52,738 bases of DNA from an uncultured Prevotellaceae bacterium (GCA_900318795.1 ONLU01000037.1:1-52738), one strand, 5' to 3'; shown: positions 24,494-32,574, counted from the stretch's first letter. The notes: generated by a model from the sequence alone, not told the origin. A program made the numbers and translations.

Positions 24494-25681
24494 ATGGGAC
24501 AATTACAAGAAAAATACAAACATTATCGTGAGCCGCAGAAATACATGGAGGCTGACGTCTATCCTTATTTTCGTGCCATTGAAGGCAAACAAGGAACAGA
24601 AGTAGAAATGGGAGGCCACAAGGTTCTGATGTTCGGCTCAAACGCCTATACAGGACTTACTGGTGACCAGCGCATCATCGATGCTGCCAAGCGTGCACTC
24701 GACAAGTACGGTTCTGGCTGTGCCGGTAGCCGTTTCCTTAACGGTACACTCGACCTGCACATACAGTTAGAGAAGGAAATCTCAGAGTTCATCGGCAAAG
24801 ACGACTGTCTCTGCTTCTCGACAGGTTTCTCTGTCAACCAGGGCGTGCTGGCAATGGTAGTAGGCAAGGACGACTACATCATCTGCGACGACCGAGACCA
24901 TGCATCTATTGTGGACGGTCGTCGTCTTTCGTTTGCCAAACAGCTGCACTATAAGCACAACGACATGGACGACCTTGAGCGCGTGCTCAAGAATCTGCCC
25001 TACGAGGCCATCAAGCTCATCGTTGTCGATGGTGTCTTCTCTATGGAAGGCGACTTGGCAAAGCTGCCCGAGATTGTCGAGCTGAAGCACAAGTACAACT
25101 GCTCCATCATGGTCGACGAGGCCCACGGCCTTGGCGTTTTCGGCAGACAGGGTAGGGGCGTCTGCGACCACTTCGGACTGACCGACGAGGTAGACCTCAT
25201 CATGGGAACCTTCTCGAAGTCCCTGGCCTCTATCGGTGGCTTCATAGCCTCCGATGCAGATACCATCAACTGGCTGCGTCACACCTGTCGCACCTACATC
25301 TTCTCGGCCTCCAACACCCCAGCAGCCACAGCTGCCGCCATGGAAGCCCTGCACATCATCCAGCAGGAGCCTGAGCGCATCCAGGCACTCTGGGACGTCA
25401 CCAACTACGCACTGAAGCGTTTCCGCGAGGAAGGTTTCGAGATTGGCGACACCGAGAGTCCTATCATTCCCCTCTATGTGCGCGACGTGGAGAAGACCTT
25501 CCTGGTCACCGCCCTCGCCTTCAAGGCTGGCGTCTTCATCAACCCCGTCATTCCTCCCGCATGTGCACCACAGGACACACTCGTACGCTACGCCCTCATG
25601 GCCACCCACACCAAGGAGCAGGTAGACCGCTCGGTGGTAGCCTTGAAGAAGATTTTCGTCGAGCAGGGTATTATCAAATAA
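24494..25681 (+). CDS. spt: Serine palmitoyltransferase (alpha-oxoamine synthase family)
   Basis: A 395-residue PLP enzyme of the alpha-oxoamine synthase family. Features include GSNAYTGLTGDQRI, the stretch YGSGCAGSRFLNGTLDLHIQ, MVDEAHGLGVFGRQGRG and the PLP-lysine motif GTFSKSLASIGGF. In Bacteroidales this length and pattern correspond to serine palmitoyltransferase, which condenses serine with a fatty acyl-CoA in the first step of sphingolipid synthesis. The alternative, 8-amino-7-oxononanoate synthase (BioF) or glycine acetyltransferase, is less likely because no biotin genes are nearby and a lipid kinase is divergent. A strong terminator follows at 25717-25768. Confidence 0.85.
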   Translation: MGQLQEKYKHYREPQKYMEADVYPYFRAIEGKQGTEVEMGGHKVLMFGSNAYTGLTGDQRIIDAAKRALDKYGSGCAGSRFLNGTLDLHIQLEKEISEFIGKDDCLCFSTGFSVNQGVLAMVVGKDDYIICDDRDHASIVDGRRLSFAKQLHYKHNDMDDLERVLKNLPYEAIKLIVVDGVFSMEGDLAKLPEIVELKHKYNCSIMVDEAHGLGVFGRQGRGVCDHFGLTDEVDLIMGTFSKSLASIGGFIASDADTINWLRHTCRTYIFSASNTPAATAAAMEALHIIQQEPERIQALWDVTNYALKRFREEGFEIGDTESPIIPLYVRDVEKTFLVTALAFKAGVFINPVIPPACAPQDTLVRYALMATHTKEQVDRSVVALKKIFVEQGIIK

Positions 25682-25716
25682 GGGAATATCGAAACAACAA
25701 AACAGTAGAAAATAAC

Positions 25717-25768
25717 TGCTATCGCACGGCTGAATCGTTAAAGATTGTTGTGCGGTAGCATTTTTTTT
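25717..25768 (+). terminator. Intrinsic terminator after serine palmitoyltransferase
   Basis: TGCTATCGCAC (25717-25727) pairs with GTGCGGTAGCA (25750-25760), one G-T pair, followed by eight T. Confidence 0.92.
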
Positions 25769-25800
25769 GCCCTTTATGGCTCGTTTTGACTTTTTCTTTG

Positions 25801-25808
25801 TACCTTTG
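25801..25808 (+). promoter_or_regulatory. -7 element for tRNA-Pro
   Basis: TACCTTTG, 17 bases before the tRNA, with a TTTTG about 20 bases further upstream that fits the -33 TTTG element. Confidence 0.7.
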
Positions 25809-25825
25809 CATCCGCTTTCGGGCAA

Positions 25826-25901
25826 CGAGGTGTAGCGCAGTTGGTAGCGTTCCTGGTTTGGGACCAGGCTGTCGCAGGTTCGAGTCCTGTCACCTCGACC
25901 A
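25826..25901 (+). tRNA. tRNA-Pro (anticodon TGG)
   Basis: Acceptor CGAGGTG pairs with CACCTCG. The anticodon stem CCTGG/CCAGG encloses TTTGGGA, giving TGG. The T arm is GCAGG-TTCGAGT-CCTGT (last pair G-T). The discriminator A is followed by CCA, which may be encoded. The 3' end borders the accessory pocket at 25.9-27.2 kb. Confidence 0.97.
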
Positions 25902-25915
25902 ATCTTTAGAAAAAA

Positions 25916-25951
25916 CGACCGCTGATTCATAACGAGTTGGCGGCTTTTTTT
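25916..25951 (+). terminator. Weak probable terminator after tRNA-Pro
   Basis: A short CCGC/GCGG stem with a long loop, followed by seven T (25945-25951). The T run is convincing; the stem is not strong. Confidence 0.45.
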
Positions 25952-26290
25952 ATGCATTCCCCCTCCTATCTTTACTCTAAGTTGTAACATGTAACTTTGT
26001 ATCGTCATAAAATTATAAATTTTAAGGTTGTTAAAAATTTTCCGCATCCTTAAAATCTATTCCTTCGTTCGTGTTTTTGCCGCTACACCATGAAAATCTT
26101 GCTCCTAGGTTAACAAAAATTTTCCCTTTGGCTATGCCGCAATTTCGTTGCCTGATGTCTGTTTTGCAACTATGTTGCAAAGGTACGAAATTTTCCTGAA
26201 TAGTGCAAGCTTTTAGGCGACTATTTTCAAAAAACCTTAAACCTTGTCATCGACCCTTGGGTCGCTCTGCACCTTTAGGTCAGAGAACCT
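25952..26290. other. Gene-free stretch with orphan promoters and inverted repeats
   Basis: No credible coding frame on either strand. It holds a plus-strand -7 box TAACTTTG (25992-25999) with no following gene; an inverted repeat ATTTTAAGG/CCTTAAAAT (26019-26056); an inverted repeat TTTGCAAC-tat-GTTGCAAA near 26163-26181; a minus-strand -7 box TACCTTTG (26178-26185); and two adjacent hairpins, CGACCC-tt-GGGTCG (26251-26264) and CTCTG..ACCT/AGGT..CAGAG (26265-26285). The facing promoters could make a small RNA, but no terminator-defined unit is obvious. Confidence 0.5.
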
Positions 26291-26538
26291 AACTTACCCA
26301 CTTACCCACTTACCCACTTATGACATCTGCATTTTCAGATTTCCTGAAGCAGAAAAGTATTAATATTATATATATTATAATATATATAATATTAATAATA
26401 TATAATATTAATAATAGAATTATTAACTAATTTTCACAACTTCCCTCATAGACCCCCTTCCCATCTTGCCAACACCTTACCTTCGAAGTTTGAAAAACCT
26501 AAATGTCATAAGTGGGTAAGTGGGTAAGTGGGTAAGTT
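26291..26538. mobile_element. 248-bp MITE-like element with 36-bp perfect inverted ends
   Basis: The left end (26291-26326) and right end (26503-26538) are exact 36-bp inverted copies. Each holds three tandem 8-bp units (ACTTACCC on the left) and then ACTTATGACAT. Inside is a hairpin CTGC..TTCAG/CTGAA..GCAG (26327-26353), a 40-bp perfect AT-only palindrome (26358-26397) and a tandem pair of 16-bp units TATATAATATTAATAA (26383-26398 and 26399-26414). There is no open frame. Clear target-site duplications are not visible at its borders. Non-autonomous mobile element, replication or segregation site, or structured RNA are all possible; mobile_element is the nearest available label. Confidence 0.5.
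26358..26397. repeat. 40-bp perfect AT-only palindrome
   Basis: The sequence equals its own reverse complement over 40 bases, with its centre between 26377 and 26378. The centre of the flanking 36-bp inverted pair is at about 26414.5, so this is a separate nested symmetry. It would melt or form a cruciform easily. Confidence 0.9.
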
Positions 26539-26656
26539 CAGAAGTGAAATGATATAAAATTAAGGTGCGGCTGAAAAGCTGTGCAAAAAAAAGAGGTCTT
26601 TGACATGGTGGCACAAGAAAAAGGAGAAAAGCTTTGGAACTCTCAATGATTTGTCG

Positions 26657-26664
26657 TATCTTTG
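26657..26664 (+). promoter_or_regulatory. -7 element for the antitoxin-like gene
   Basis: TATCTTTG, 19 bases before the ATG at 26684. Confidence 0.6.
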
Positions 26665-26683
26665 CCCCAAAATAAGAACGCAA

Positions 26684-26941
26684 ATGAAAGAGAGCAAACC
26701 ATATCCAAGGATTGACGAAGAGGACGGCAACATGTTGACAGCTAATGAACCCATGGGTGTTGTTGCTTATGCAGATGACGTATTAACAGAAGATTATCGT
26801 CCTATTCCTGGCCTGCCACAGACATGGGGTGAATTGCAGGATTGTCTTGAAGAAGGCGAAAAAGAAATCGAACGTGGGGAATATGTTGAATGGGATGAAT
26901 TCATCCAACAGATGAGGCTGCATAGGCACTATGGTTCATAG
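26684..26941 (+). CDS. Small acidic antitoxin-like protein
   Basis: An 85-residue acidic protein. The C-terminal half (ELQDCLEEGEKEIERGEYV then EWDEFIQQM) resembles the toxin-wrapping tails of type II antitoxins. The N-terminal part has no clear DNA-binding motif. The start 26684 follows a -7 box at the right distance; an upstream extension to 26600 crosses that promoter. The next reading frame starts inside its last codons (26931, 11-base overlap) and looks like a broken toxin, the usual antitoxin-toxin order. No family can be named with certainty. Confidence 0.6.
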   Translation: MKESKPYPRIDEEDGNMLTANEPMGVVAYADDVLTEDYRPIPGLPQTWGELQDCLEEGEKEIERGEYVEWDEFIQQMRLHRHYGS

Positions 26942-27185
26942 AGTAATTATTCGAAAAAGAGCCGTCACTCAATTTCAAGCCATTTGTGACTTTGCTTTCA
27001 ACTCAGAAAAAGAAAGTGGAGAATACAGCCTGTTTTGCTAATGCGATATCAGAACGAAAGTTCTATACGGAGTTGGCAAAGCAATTGGCTAATTGGTCAA
27101 GGAGTCGCTATCGGATATTATCGAAAACTATACCCAAGTAATCAAGAAACTCGATCCCAAGACAAATACGGAGAAGCATTGCTAA
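26931..27185 (+). pseudogene. Broken RelE/ParE-like toxin
   Basis: An ATG overlapping the antitoxin stop opens a 36-codon frame starting MVHRVIIRKRAVTQFQAI, a ParE/RelE-like N-terminus, which ends at 27039-27041. Toxins of this class are normally about 95-100 residues. A change of frame near 27010 gives FANAISER...ELAKQLAN...RYRIL, resembling the middle of a ParE fold, and a third frame reads LSDIIENYTQVIKKLD up to a stop at 27183-27185. The gene therefore seems to have at least two frameshifts and to be inactive. The family assignment rests on pattern only. Confidence 0.55.
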
Positions 27186-27224
27186 AAAATGCGAGAAATC
27201 TCACCTTTTTCTCGCATTTTTTTT
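27184..27224. terminator. Strong bidirectional terminator before the M13 peptidase gene
   Basis: AAAAAATGCGAGAAA (27184-27198) pairs exactly with TTTCTCGCATTTTTT (27208-27222). Flanking A and T tracts let it act in both directions. It isolates the toxin-antitoxin remnant from the next promoter. Confidence 0.88.
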
Positions 27225-27225
27225 G

Positions 27226-27233
27226 TACCTTTG
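27226..27233 (+). promoter_or_regulatory. -7 element for the M13 peptidase gene
   Basis: TACCTTTG directly after the T run of the terminator at 27184-27224, 38 bases before the ATG. Confidence 0.7.
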
Positions 27234-27271
27234 CAATATATTTAACAACAGGACGTAAAAGAGAAATAGAA

Positions 27272-29167
27272 ATGAAGAAAGATATCATTAGGGTGCTTTT
27301 CACTCTGCTGGTTTTCAGTAGTTTAAGTTTGTTTACCTCATGCTCGGATGACGACAATACCGCGACGTCTTCGGCGACAGATCCGTATCCGTATCCTGAT
27401 GAATACATAGCCAACAAGGACCTCTCGGTGAATCCCGGCGACAGTTTTTACGAATACTGTAATGGCACATGGCTGAAGAAGAACCCTATACCTGACAATC
27501 CTAAAAAGAACCTTGGCGGACTGTATGCTGCCGAAGAGGCTATGGAGGGGAGAGTAGAGGAACTGAAGAAAAGCGTTCCCGACATCAGCCGCTTCTTCAC
27601 ACTCATGGACCACATGCACGACTACTCCAAGGAGTCGCGTGACTATATCAATGCACAAGTAGCGAAGATCAAGAAACCTGCCAGCAAGGAAGAGGCAATC
27701 CGCACTATCGGCAAGATGTATCTGGACGGTGTCAACGTGCTGGGGATGGGTGCCTATCTGATATGGGACAAAGACAAGCTGAAACTCACCTTAGTGCCAG
27801 GCTCCGAGTCAAGAGCGAGTCAGCAGCTTATAGAGCAGCTGCAGGCTCAGGAGCGCCATAGCCTGGCAGAAACCAGAGCAGCGGGGAGCGGCGAGACGGT
27901 ACTGAAGCTGCTGGCAGAGGGCATGGCTATAGACCCTGCGGTGCTGAAGATGTCGGAAACCGAGATTTTGCGATGGTCGATGTTCTGGGAAAAATATACG
28001 GTAGACGAACTGTATCAGATGATGAAGGACGGCTGGGATGAATATTTGGCGTATGCTGACAAGGCAGGATTGGCGGAATACAACAAGACGCAGCCAGATA
28101 ATGACCAGACAACGATAAAGACGCTTCTGAGCGATGCCCGACTGGAGCTGAACTATACCATGTCGTATCACCTGCAGCAGAAGTACGTACCACAAAGTAT
28201 GAAGGACAAATTCCTCAACGTCACGAAGGAGATACAGTCTGCCCTGCGCAAGCGTATCGAGCGGGTAGATTGGATGAGCGAGACCACCAAGAACAATGCC
28301 ATTGACAAGTTGAACCACTTTTATCTGAACGTGGCCTTCCCCGATACATGGTATAAGGAGTGTCTTCCCGCCCTCAACGACTGCAAGACGATGGTGGAGG
28401 CTCTCCACAGGCTGAAGGCAGCAAATGCCCGACTGACGGCAAGGCTGGCGGGAACCACCGACATGTTTACCATCAGACTGACAGGAGGCATGACAAACTC
28501 CAGTGGCGATTTCGTTCCGTTGGACTTGACAATGGTGAATGCCCTCTATGCGCCCAACGACAATTCCATTACCATATATCCCGCCATGCTTCTGCCACCC
28601 ATGATGCCGGCAGACCATTTCAGCGAGGCATGCTACTATGCTGCATTCTCCATCATCGGCCATGAGTTCACCCACGGCTTCGACAACAACGGCTCCAAAT
28701 GGGACAAGTATGGCGAGCAGAAGAACTGGTGGACGGTGGCAGACAGAATGAACTTCGAAGAGCGCAGCGCCAACCTCGTCCGCACCTTCAACCTGCTGGA
28801 GCTCGACCCCGAGAGAGAGCCCCTGTTCTTCTGCAACGGTACACGAACACTGGGTGAGAACATCGCTGACTTAGGTGGATTCCTTACCGCCCTCGATGCT
28901 TATCAGGCGCGTCTGGACCAACAAGGCTTTACCGGCGAGACGCGAAACGAGCAGCTGCGCAAGTTCTACGAGTCTTATGCACACCTCTGGTGCGTACAGT
29001 ATGGCCAGAATAAGTTCGAAATCCTCAAGCATGAGGACGTACATGCCCATGCACGCCTTAGAATAAATGGTGTGGTGATGAATACCGACATGTGGTACAA
29101 TCTCTACAACGTCAATCAGAACCACCTGTTATATTTGCCCGTAAATCGCAGGGCGTACATTTGGTAG
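27272..29167 (+). CDS. M13-family zinc metallopeptidase, lipoprotein
   Basis: A 631-residue neprilysin/PepO-type peptidase. The start is at 27272, just before a lipoprotein signal peptide ending FTSC; a longer frame from 27035 crosses the terminator and promoter. The zinc site IIGHEFTHGFD has H464 and H468. GENIADLGG supplies the third ligand and the conserved Asp, and a conserved-looking Arg lies in ARLRING. The C-terminal residue is Trp, as in the family. Bacterial M13 enzymes cut peptides outside the cytoplasm; the lipidation signal suggests an outer-membrane or periplasmic location. It is preceded by its own terminator and promoter. Confidence 0.93.
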   Translation: MKKDIIRVLFTLLVFSSLSLFTSCSDDDNTATSSATDPYPYPDEYIANKDLSVNPGDSFYEYCNGTWLKKNPIPDNPKKNLGGLYAAEEAMEGRVEELKKSVPDISRFFTLMDHMHDYSKESRDYINAQVAKIKKPASKEEAIRTIGKMYLDGVNVLGMGAYLIWDKDKLKLTLVPGSESRASQQLIEQLQAQERHSLAETRAAGSGETVLKLLAEGMAIDPAVLKMSETEILRWSMFWEKYTVDELYQMMKDGWDEYLAYADKAGLAEYNKTQPDNDQTTIKTLLSDARLELNYTMSYHLQQKYVPQSMKDKFLNVTKEIQSALRKRIERVDWMSETTKNNAIDKLNHFYLNVAFPDTWYKECLPALNDCKTMVEALHRLKAANARLTARLAGTTDMFTIRLTGGMTNSSGDFVPLDLTMVNALYAPNDNSITIYPAMLLPPMMPADHFSEACYYAAFSIIGHEFTHGFDNNGSKWDKYGEQKNWWTVADRMNFEERSANLVRTFNLLELDPEREPLFFCNGTRTLGENIADLGGFLTALDAYQARLDQQGFTGETRNEQLRKFYESYAHLWCVQYGQNKFEILKHEDVHAHARLRINGVVMNTDMWYNLYNVNQNHLLYLPVNRRAYIW

Positions 29168-29276
29168 GAAGTTGCAAAAAAGTGTGGCGTTCTCTCTTTG
29201 AGAGTGTGGCGATGCAATGCAATGCCATCTTTCGCTCTGAAAAACAAAGAAAAATTGTTTTTTCCTTTGCTTTTTG

Positions 29277-29296
29277 CTCACTTATTCGTACCTTTG
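29277..29296 (+). repeat. Dispersed promoter repeat upstream of pheT
   Basis: CTCACTTATTCGTACCTTTG, identical to 192-211. Its last 8 bases (29289-29296) form the -7 box that drives pheT, 33 bases before the ATG at 29330. Confidence 0.85.
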
Positions 29297-29329
29297 CACG
29301 GATTTTCAGATAATAATTATTATTGCGCA

Positions 29330-31783
29330 ATGAATATATCGTATAAATGGTTGAAGGAGTACGTAGATTTCGACCTGACACCCCAGCAGGTGTGTGACGC
29401 TCTGACGTCGACAGGTTTGGAGGTTGACGCACTCGAAGAAGTACAAAGTATCAAGGGCGGTCTGAAGGGACTCTACGTAGGTAAGGTCCTGACGTGCGAG
29501 ATGCACCCGGACTCAGATCACCTGCACGTCACAACAGTGGACTTGGGCAAGGGTGAGCCTCAGCAGATAGTCTGTGGAGCACCTAACGTGGCAGCAGGCC
29601 AGAAGGTCATAGTGGCTGATCTGGGCTGTGTGCTCTACGATGGCGACAAGGAGTTTGTCATCAAGAAGTCCAAGTTGCGTGGTGTGGAGTCGCTGGGCAT
29701 GATTTGTGCCGAGGACGAGATAGGTATCGGCACCAGTCATGCTGGTATCATCGTGCTGCCTGAGGACGCTGTGGTAGGTACACCTGCTGCTGAGTATTAC
29801 CACCTGGAGAGTGACTGGCTGATTGAGATTGACATCACTGCCAACCGCGCTGATGCGCTCTCGCACTGGGGTGTGGCTCGCGACCTGTATGCATGGTTGA
29901 AGCAGAACGGCTATCAGACGGCTCTCCACAAGCCTGCCACTGACGGGTTTGCTGTTGACAACCACGAGTTGCCTATCGAGGTTGAGATAGAGAACACGGA
30001 GGCTTGCCGACGCTATGCTTGTGTGAGCGTCACGGACTGCGAGGTCAAGGAGTCGCCAGAGTGGCTGAAAGAGCGCCTGAACGTCATTGGCCTGCGTCCT
30101 ATCAATAACATTGTTGATATCACCAACTATGTCATGATGGCCTTGGGCCAGCCTCTGCATTGCTTCGATGCCGATATGGTGAAGGGGCACAAGATTGTGG
30201 TGAAGACAATGCCCGAAGGTACGCCTTTCCAGACGCTGGATGGGGTAGAGCACAAGCTCTCCGACCGCGATCTGGCTATCTGTAATGCCGAGGAGCCCAT
30301 GTGTATAGCCGGCGTGTTTGGCGGCAAAGGCAGTGGTACCTATGAAACGACGAAGGACGTAGTGCTGGAGTCTGCCTACTTCCATCCCACATGGATTCGT
30401 AAGTCGGCTCGTCGTCACGGACTGTCTACGGACGCTTCGTTCCGCTTTGAGCGAGGCGTTGATCCCAACGGCACCATCGAGGCCCTGAAGTATGCAGCCC
30501 TGCTTTGTAAGGAACTGGCTGGCGGCAAGGTGTCGATGGACATCAAGGATGTCTATCCCACCAAGATGGAGAATGCCGTCGTCGAGCTGGAGTACCGTTA
30601 TGTGAAACAACTGATAGGCAAGGATATTTCGGCAGAAACCATCAAGAGCATCTGTGAGACGCTGGAGATGAAAGTGCTCAGTGAGACTCCTGAAGCTCTG
30701 ACGCTGGAGATTCCCGGCTATCGCGTGGATGTCACCCGTCCGTGTGACGTAGTGGAGGACATCCTGCGCATATATGGATATAATAATGTAGAGATACCGA
30801 CTCAGCTGAAGTCGAGCCTTGTCATCAAGGGCGAGGAAGATCAGAAGCACAAGCTGGCCAACCTGGTCAGCGAACAGCTGGTGGGTGCAGGATTCAACGA
30901 GATACTGAACAACTCGCTGAGCAAGTCGTCATACTACGACGAAGAGCAGAATAAGCAGCTGGTGCACATCATGAATCCGCTGTCGAGCGACCTGAACATC
31001 ATGCGCGGCACGTTGCTCTACGGTGGCTTGGAGAGCATTGCCCACAATGCCAACCGCAAGAATCCCAACTGCCGTTTCTTCGAGTTCGGCAACATCTATC
31101 AGTTCTCACCCGAGAAGGAGAATCAAGACGACCCCATGCAGGCCTACAAGGAGCAGTACCACATGGGACTGTGGCTGACAGGCAAGCGCGTGGAAGGTTC
31201 GTGGGCTCATCCTGACGAGCAGACGTCATTTGCCGAACTGGATGCCTATGTAGACAACATTCTGGCCCGCATCGGTGTGCAGCCCGGCATGTTGGTACGC
31301 AAGAAGTCTGAGAATCAGATTTTCGCCTCCGGACTGACCATCGAGAATCGGGGCGGCAAGAAGCTCATCGAGCTGGGCGTGCTGTCAAAGAAGGTGCAGA
31401 AGCAGTTTGGCATTGACACAACGGTCTTTTATGCAGAACTGAGCTGGACGGCTCTGATGAAGGTCATCCGCAAGCAGAAAGTGGAGTTCACCGACATTCC
31501 CAAGTATCCTGCCGTCAGCCGTGACCTGGCTCTGCTCATCGACCAGAGCATAGAGTTCCAGCAGATTGAGGACATAGCCCGCCAGACAGAGAAGAAACTG
31601 CTGAAGAAGGTGGAACTGTTCGATGTGTACGAGGGAGACAAACTGCCTGCTGGCAAGAAGTCGTATGCTGTCAACTTCATACTGCAGGATGCAGAGAAGA
31701 CCATGGGTGACAAGCAGATTGACGCCATCATGCAGAAACTGATTGCCAACCTGAAGCAGAAGTTGGGCGCTGAGTTAAGATAA
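29330..31783 (+). CDS. pheT: Phenylalanyl-tRNA synthetase beta subunit
   Basis: An 817-residue full-length PheT. The order is an N-terminal tRNA-binding (OB) domain (HPDSDHLHVTTVDLG), B3/B4 core (LRPINNIVDITNYVMMALGQ), B5 domain, the inactive synthetase-like core (LLYGGLESIAHNANR) and a C-terminal FDX-ACB anticodon-binding domain (FTDIPKYPAVSRDLALLID). With PheS, which is not in the window, it charges tRNA-Phe. The start 29330 follows the promoter repeat; the longer frame from 29198 runs through that promoter. yebC follows after the 25-bp linker repeat. Confidence 0.97.
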   Translation: MNISYKWLKEYVDFDLTPQQVCDALTSTGLEVDALEEVQSIKGGLKGLYVGKVLTCEMHPDSDHLHVTTVDLGKGEPQQIVCGAPNVAAGQKVIVADLGCVLYDGDKEFVIKKSKLRGVESLGMICAEDEIGIGTSHAGIIVLPEDAVVGTPAAEYYHLESDWLIEIDITANRADALSHWGVARDLYAWLKQNGYQTALHKPATDGFAVDNHELPIEVEIENTEACRRYACVSVTDCEVKESPEWLKERLNVIGLRPINNIVDITNYVMMALGQPLHCFDADMVKGHKIVVKTMPEGTPFQTLDGVEHKLSDRDLAICNAEEPMCIAGVFGGKGSGTYETTKDVVLESAYFHPTWIRKSARRHGLSTDASFRFERGVDPNGTIEALKYAALLCKELAGGKVSMDIKDVYPTKMENAVVELEYRYVKQLIGKDISAETIKSICETLEMKVLSETPEALTLEIPGYRVDVTRPCDVVEDILRIYGYNNVEIPTQLKSSLVIKGEEDQKHKLANLVSEQLVGAGFNEILNNSLSKSSYYDEEQNKQLVHIMNPLSSDLNIMRGTLLYGGLESIAHNANRKNPNCRFFEFGNIYQFSPEKENQDDPMQAYKEQYHMGLWLTGKRVEGSWAHPDEQTSFAELDAYVDNILARIGVQPGMLVRKKSENQIFASGLTIENRGGKKLIELGVLSKKVQKQFGIDTTVFYAELSWTALMKVIRKQKVEFTDIPKYPAVSRDLALLIDQSIEFQQIEDIARQTEKKLLKKVELFDVYEGDKLPAGKKSYAVNFILQDAEKTMGDKQIDAIMQKLIANLKQKLGAELR

Positions 31784-31784
31784 A

Positions 31785-31809
31785 AGTAAAAAGGTAAAAA
31801 AGTAAAATA
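31785..31809 (+). repeat. A/G/T-only intercistronic linker repeat (pheT-yebC)
   Basis: A 25-bp copy identical to 19981-20005 in the rnf operon, placed just after the pheT stop. Confidence 0.85.
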
Positions 31810-31824
31810 TTAAAAAGTAATCCA

Positions 31825-32556
31825 ATGGGAAGAGCATTTGAATATCGTAAAGCTACAAAGCTGAAAAGATGGGGCCACATGGCCAAGACATTCACAAAGA
31901 TCGGCAAGCAGATTGCCATTGCCGTTAAGGCTGGTGGTCCAGACCCCGACATGAATCCAGCACTGCGTGCTTGCATCGCCAACGCCAAGCGCGAGAACAT
32001 GCCGAAGGACAATATTGAGCGTGCCATCAAGAACGCTATGGGTAAGGACCATGCAGACTATAAGGAAGTAACCTACGAGGGATACGGTCCTCACGGAATT
32101 GCCATCTTCGTGGAAACGCTGACTGACAACACCACACGTACTGTGGGTGACGTTCGCTCCGTATTCAACAAGTTCAATGGTAACCTGGGTACTCAGGGCT
32201 CGCTGTCGTTCCTGTTTGACCACAAGGCTGTATTCACCTTCAAGAAGAAGGATGGTCTGGATATGGACGAGATGATTCTGGACTTGATTGACTTCGGTGT
32301 TGAGGACGAATACGACGAGGACGAAGAGGAGAACAGCATCACCATCTATGGCGATCCTTCATCGTTTGCTGCCATTCAGAAGCATTTGGAGGAGAACGGC
32401 TTCGAGGTGACTGGTGCCGAGTTTACCCGCATTCCCAACGACCTGAAGGAGGTTTCTCCCGAGGAGCGCGAGACCATTGACAAGATGGTTGAGAAGCTTG
32501 AGGACTTTGACGATGTTCAGACGGTCTATACCAACATGAAACCCGAGGAGATGTAA
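31825..32556 (+). CDS. YebC/PmpR-family protein
   Basis: A 243-residue YebC family protein with the conserved N-terminus GRAFEYRKATKLKRWGHMAK and the block RENMPKDNIERAIKNA. Members were named transcriptional regulators, but several are now tied to ribosome function at difficult proline stretches; which applies here is unknown. Probably co-transcribed with pheT. A short hairpin overlaps its stop. Confidence 0.93.
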   Translation: MGRAFEYRKATKLKRWGHMAKTFTKIGKQIAIAVKAGGPDPDMNPALRACIANAKRENMPKDNIERAIKNAMGKDHADYKEVTYEGYGPHGIAIFVETLTDNTTRTVGDVRSVFNKFNGNLGTQGSLSFLFDHKAVFTFKKKDGLDMDEMILDLIDFGVEDEYDEDEEENSITIYGDPSSFAAIQKHLEENGFEVTGAEFTRIPNDLKEVSPEERETIDKMVEKLEDFDDVQTVYTNMKPEEM

Positions 32557-32574
32557 TCCCCGTCGGGATTCTTA
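32555..32574. terminator. Small hairpin between convergent genes
   Basis: AATCCC (32555-32560) and GGGATT (32565-32570) with a 4-base loop, overlapping the yebC stop and lying next to the end of the convergent lipoprotein gene. A short, weak terminator for either direction. Confidence 0.4.

Noticed and set aside
24494-25681. 8-amino-7-oxononanoate synthase (BioF)
   Set aside because: No biotin genes nearby, and the divergent lipid kinase and Bacteroidales context favour serine palmitoyltransferase; the distinction is not absolute.
24782-26047. 421-codon minus-strand frame across serine palmitoyltransferase and tRNA-Pro
   Set aside because: It covers a tRNA and a terminator and shows no domain.
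26291-26326. Tandem ACTTACCC units as a CRISPR array or DnaA-box cluster
   Set aside because: The units are 8 bp with no spacers, so they are not CRISPR. They miss the DnaA box consensus at two positions, so an origin is only kept as a hypothesis.
27035-27271. N-terminal extension of the M13 peptidase
   Set aside because: It would translate through a strong terminator and a -7 box and would bury the lipoprotein signal peptide.
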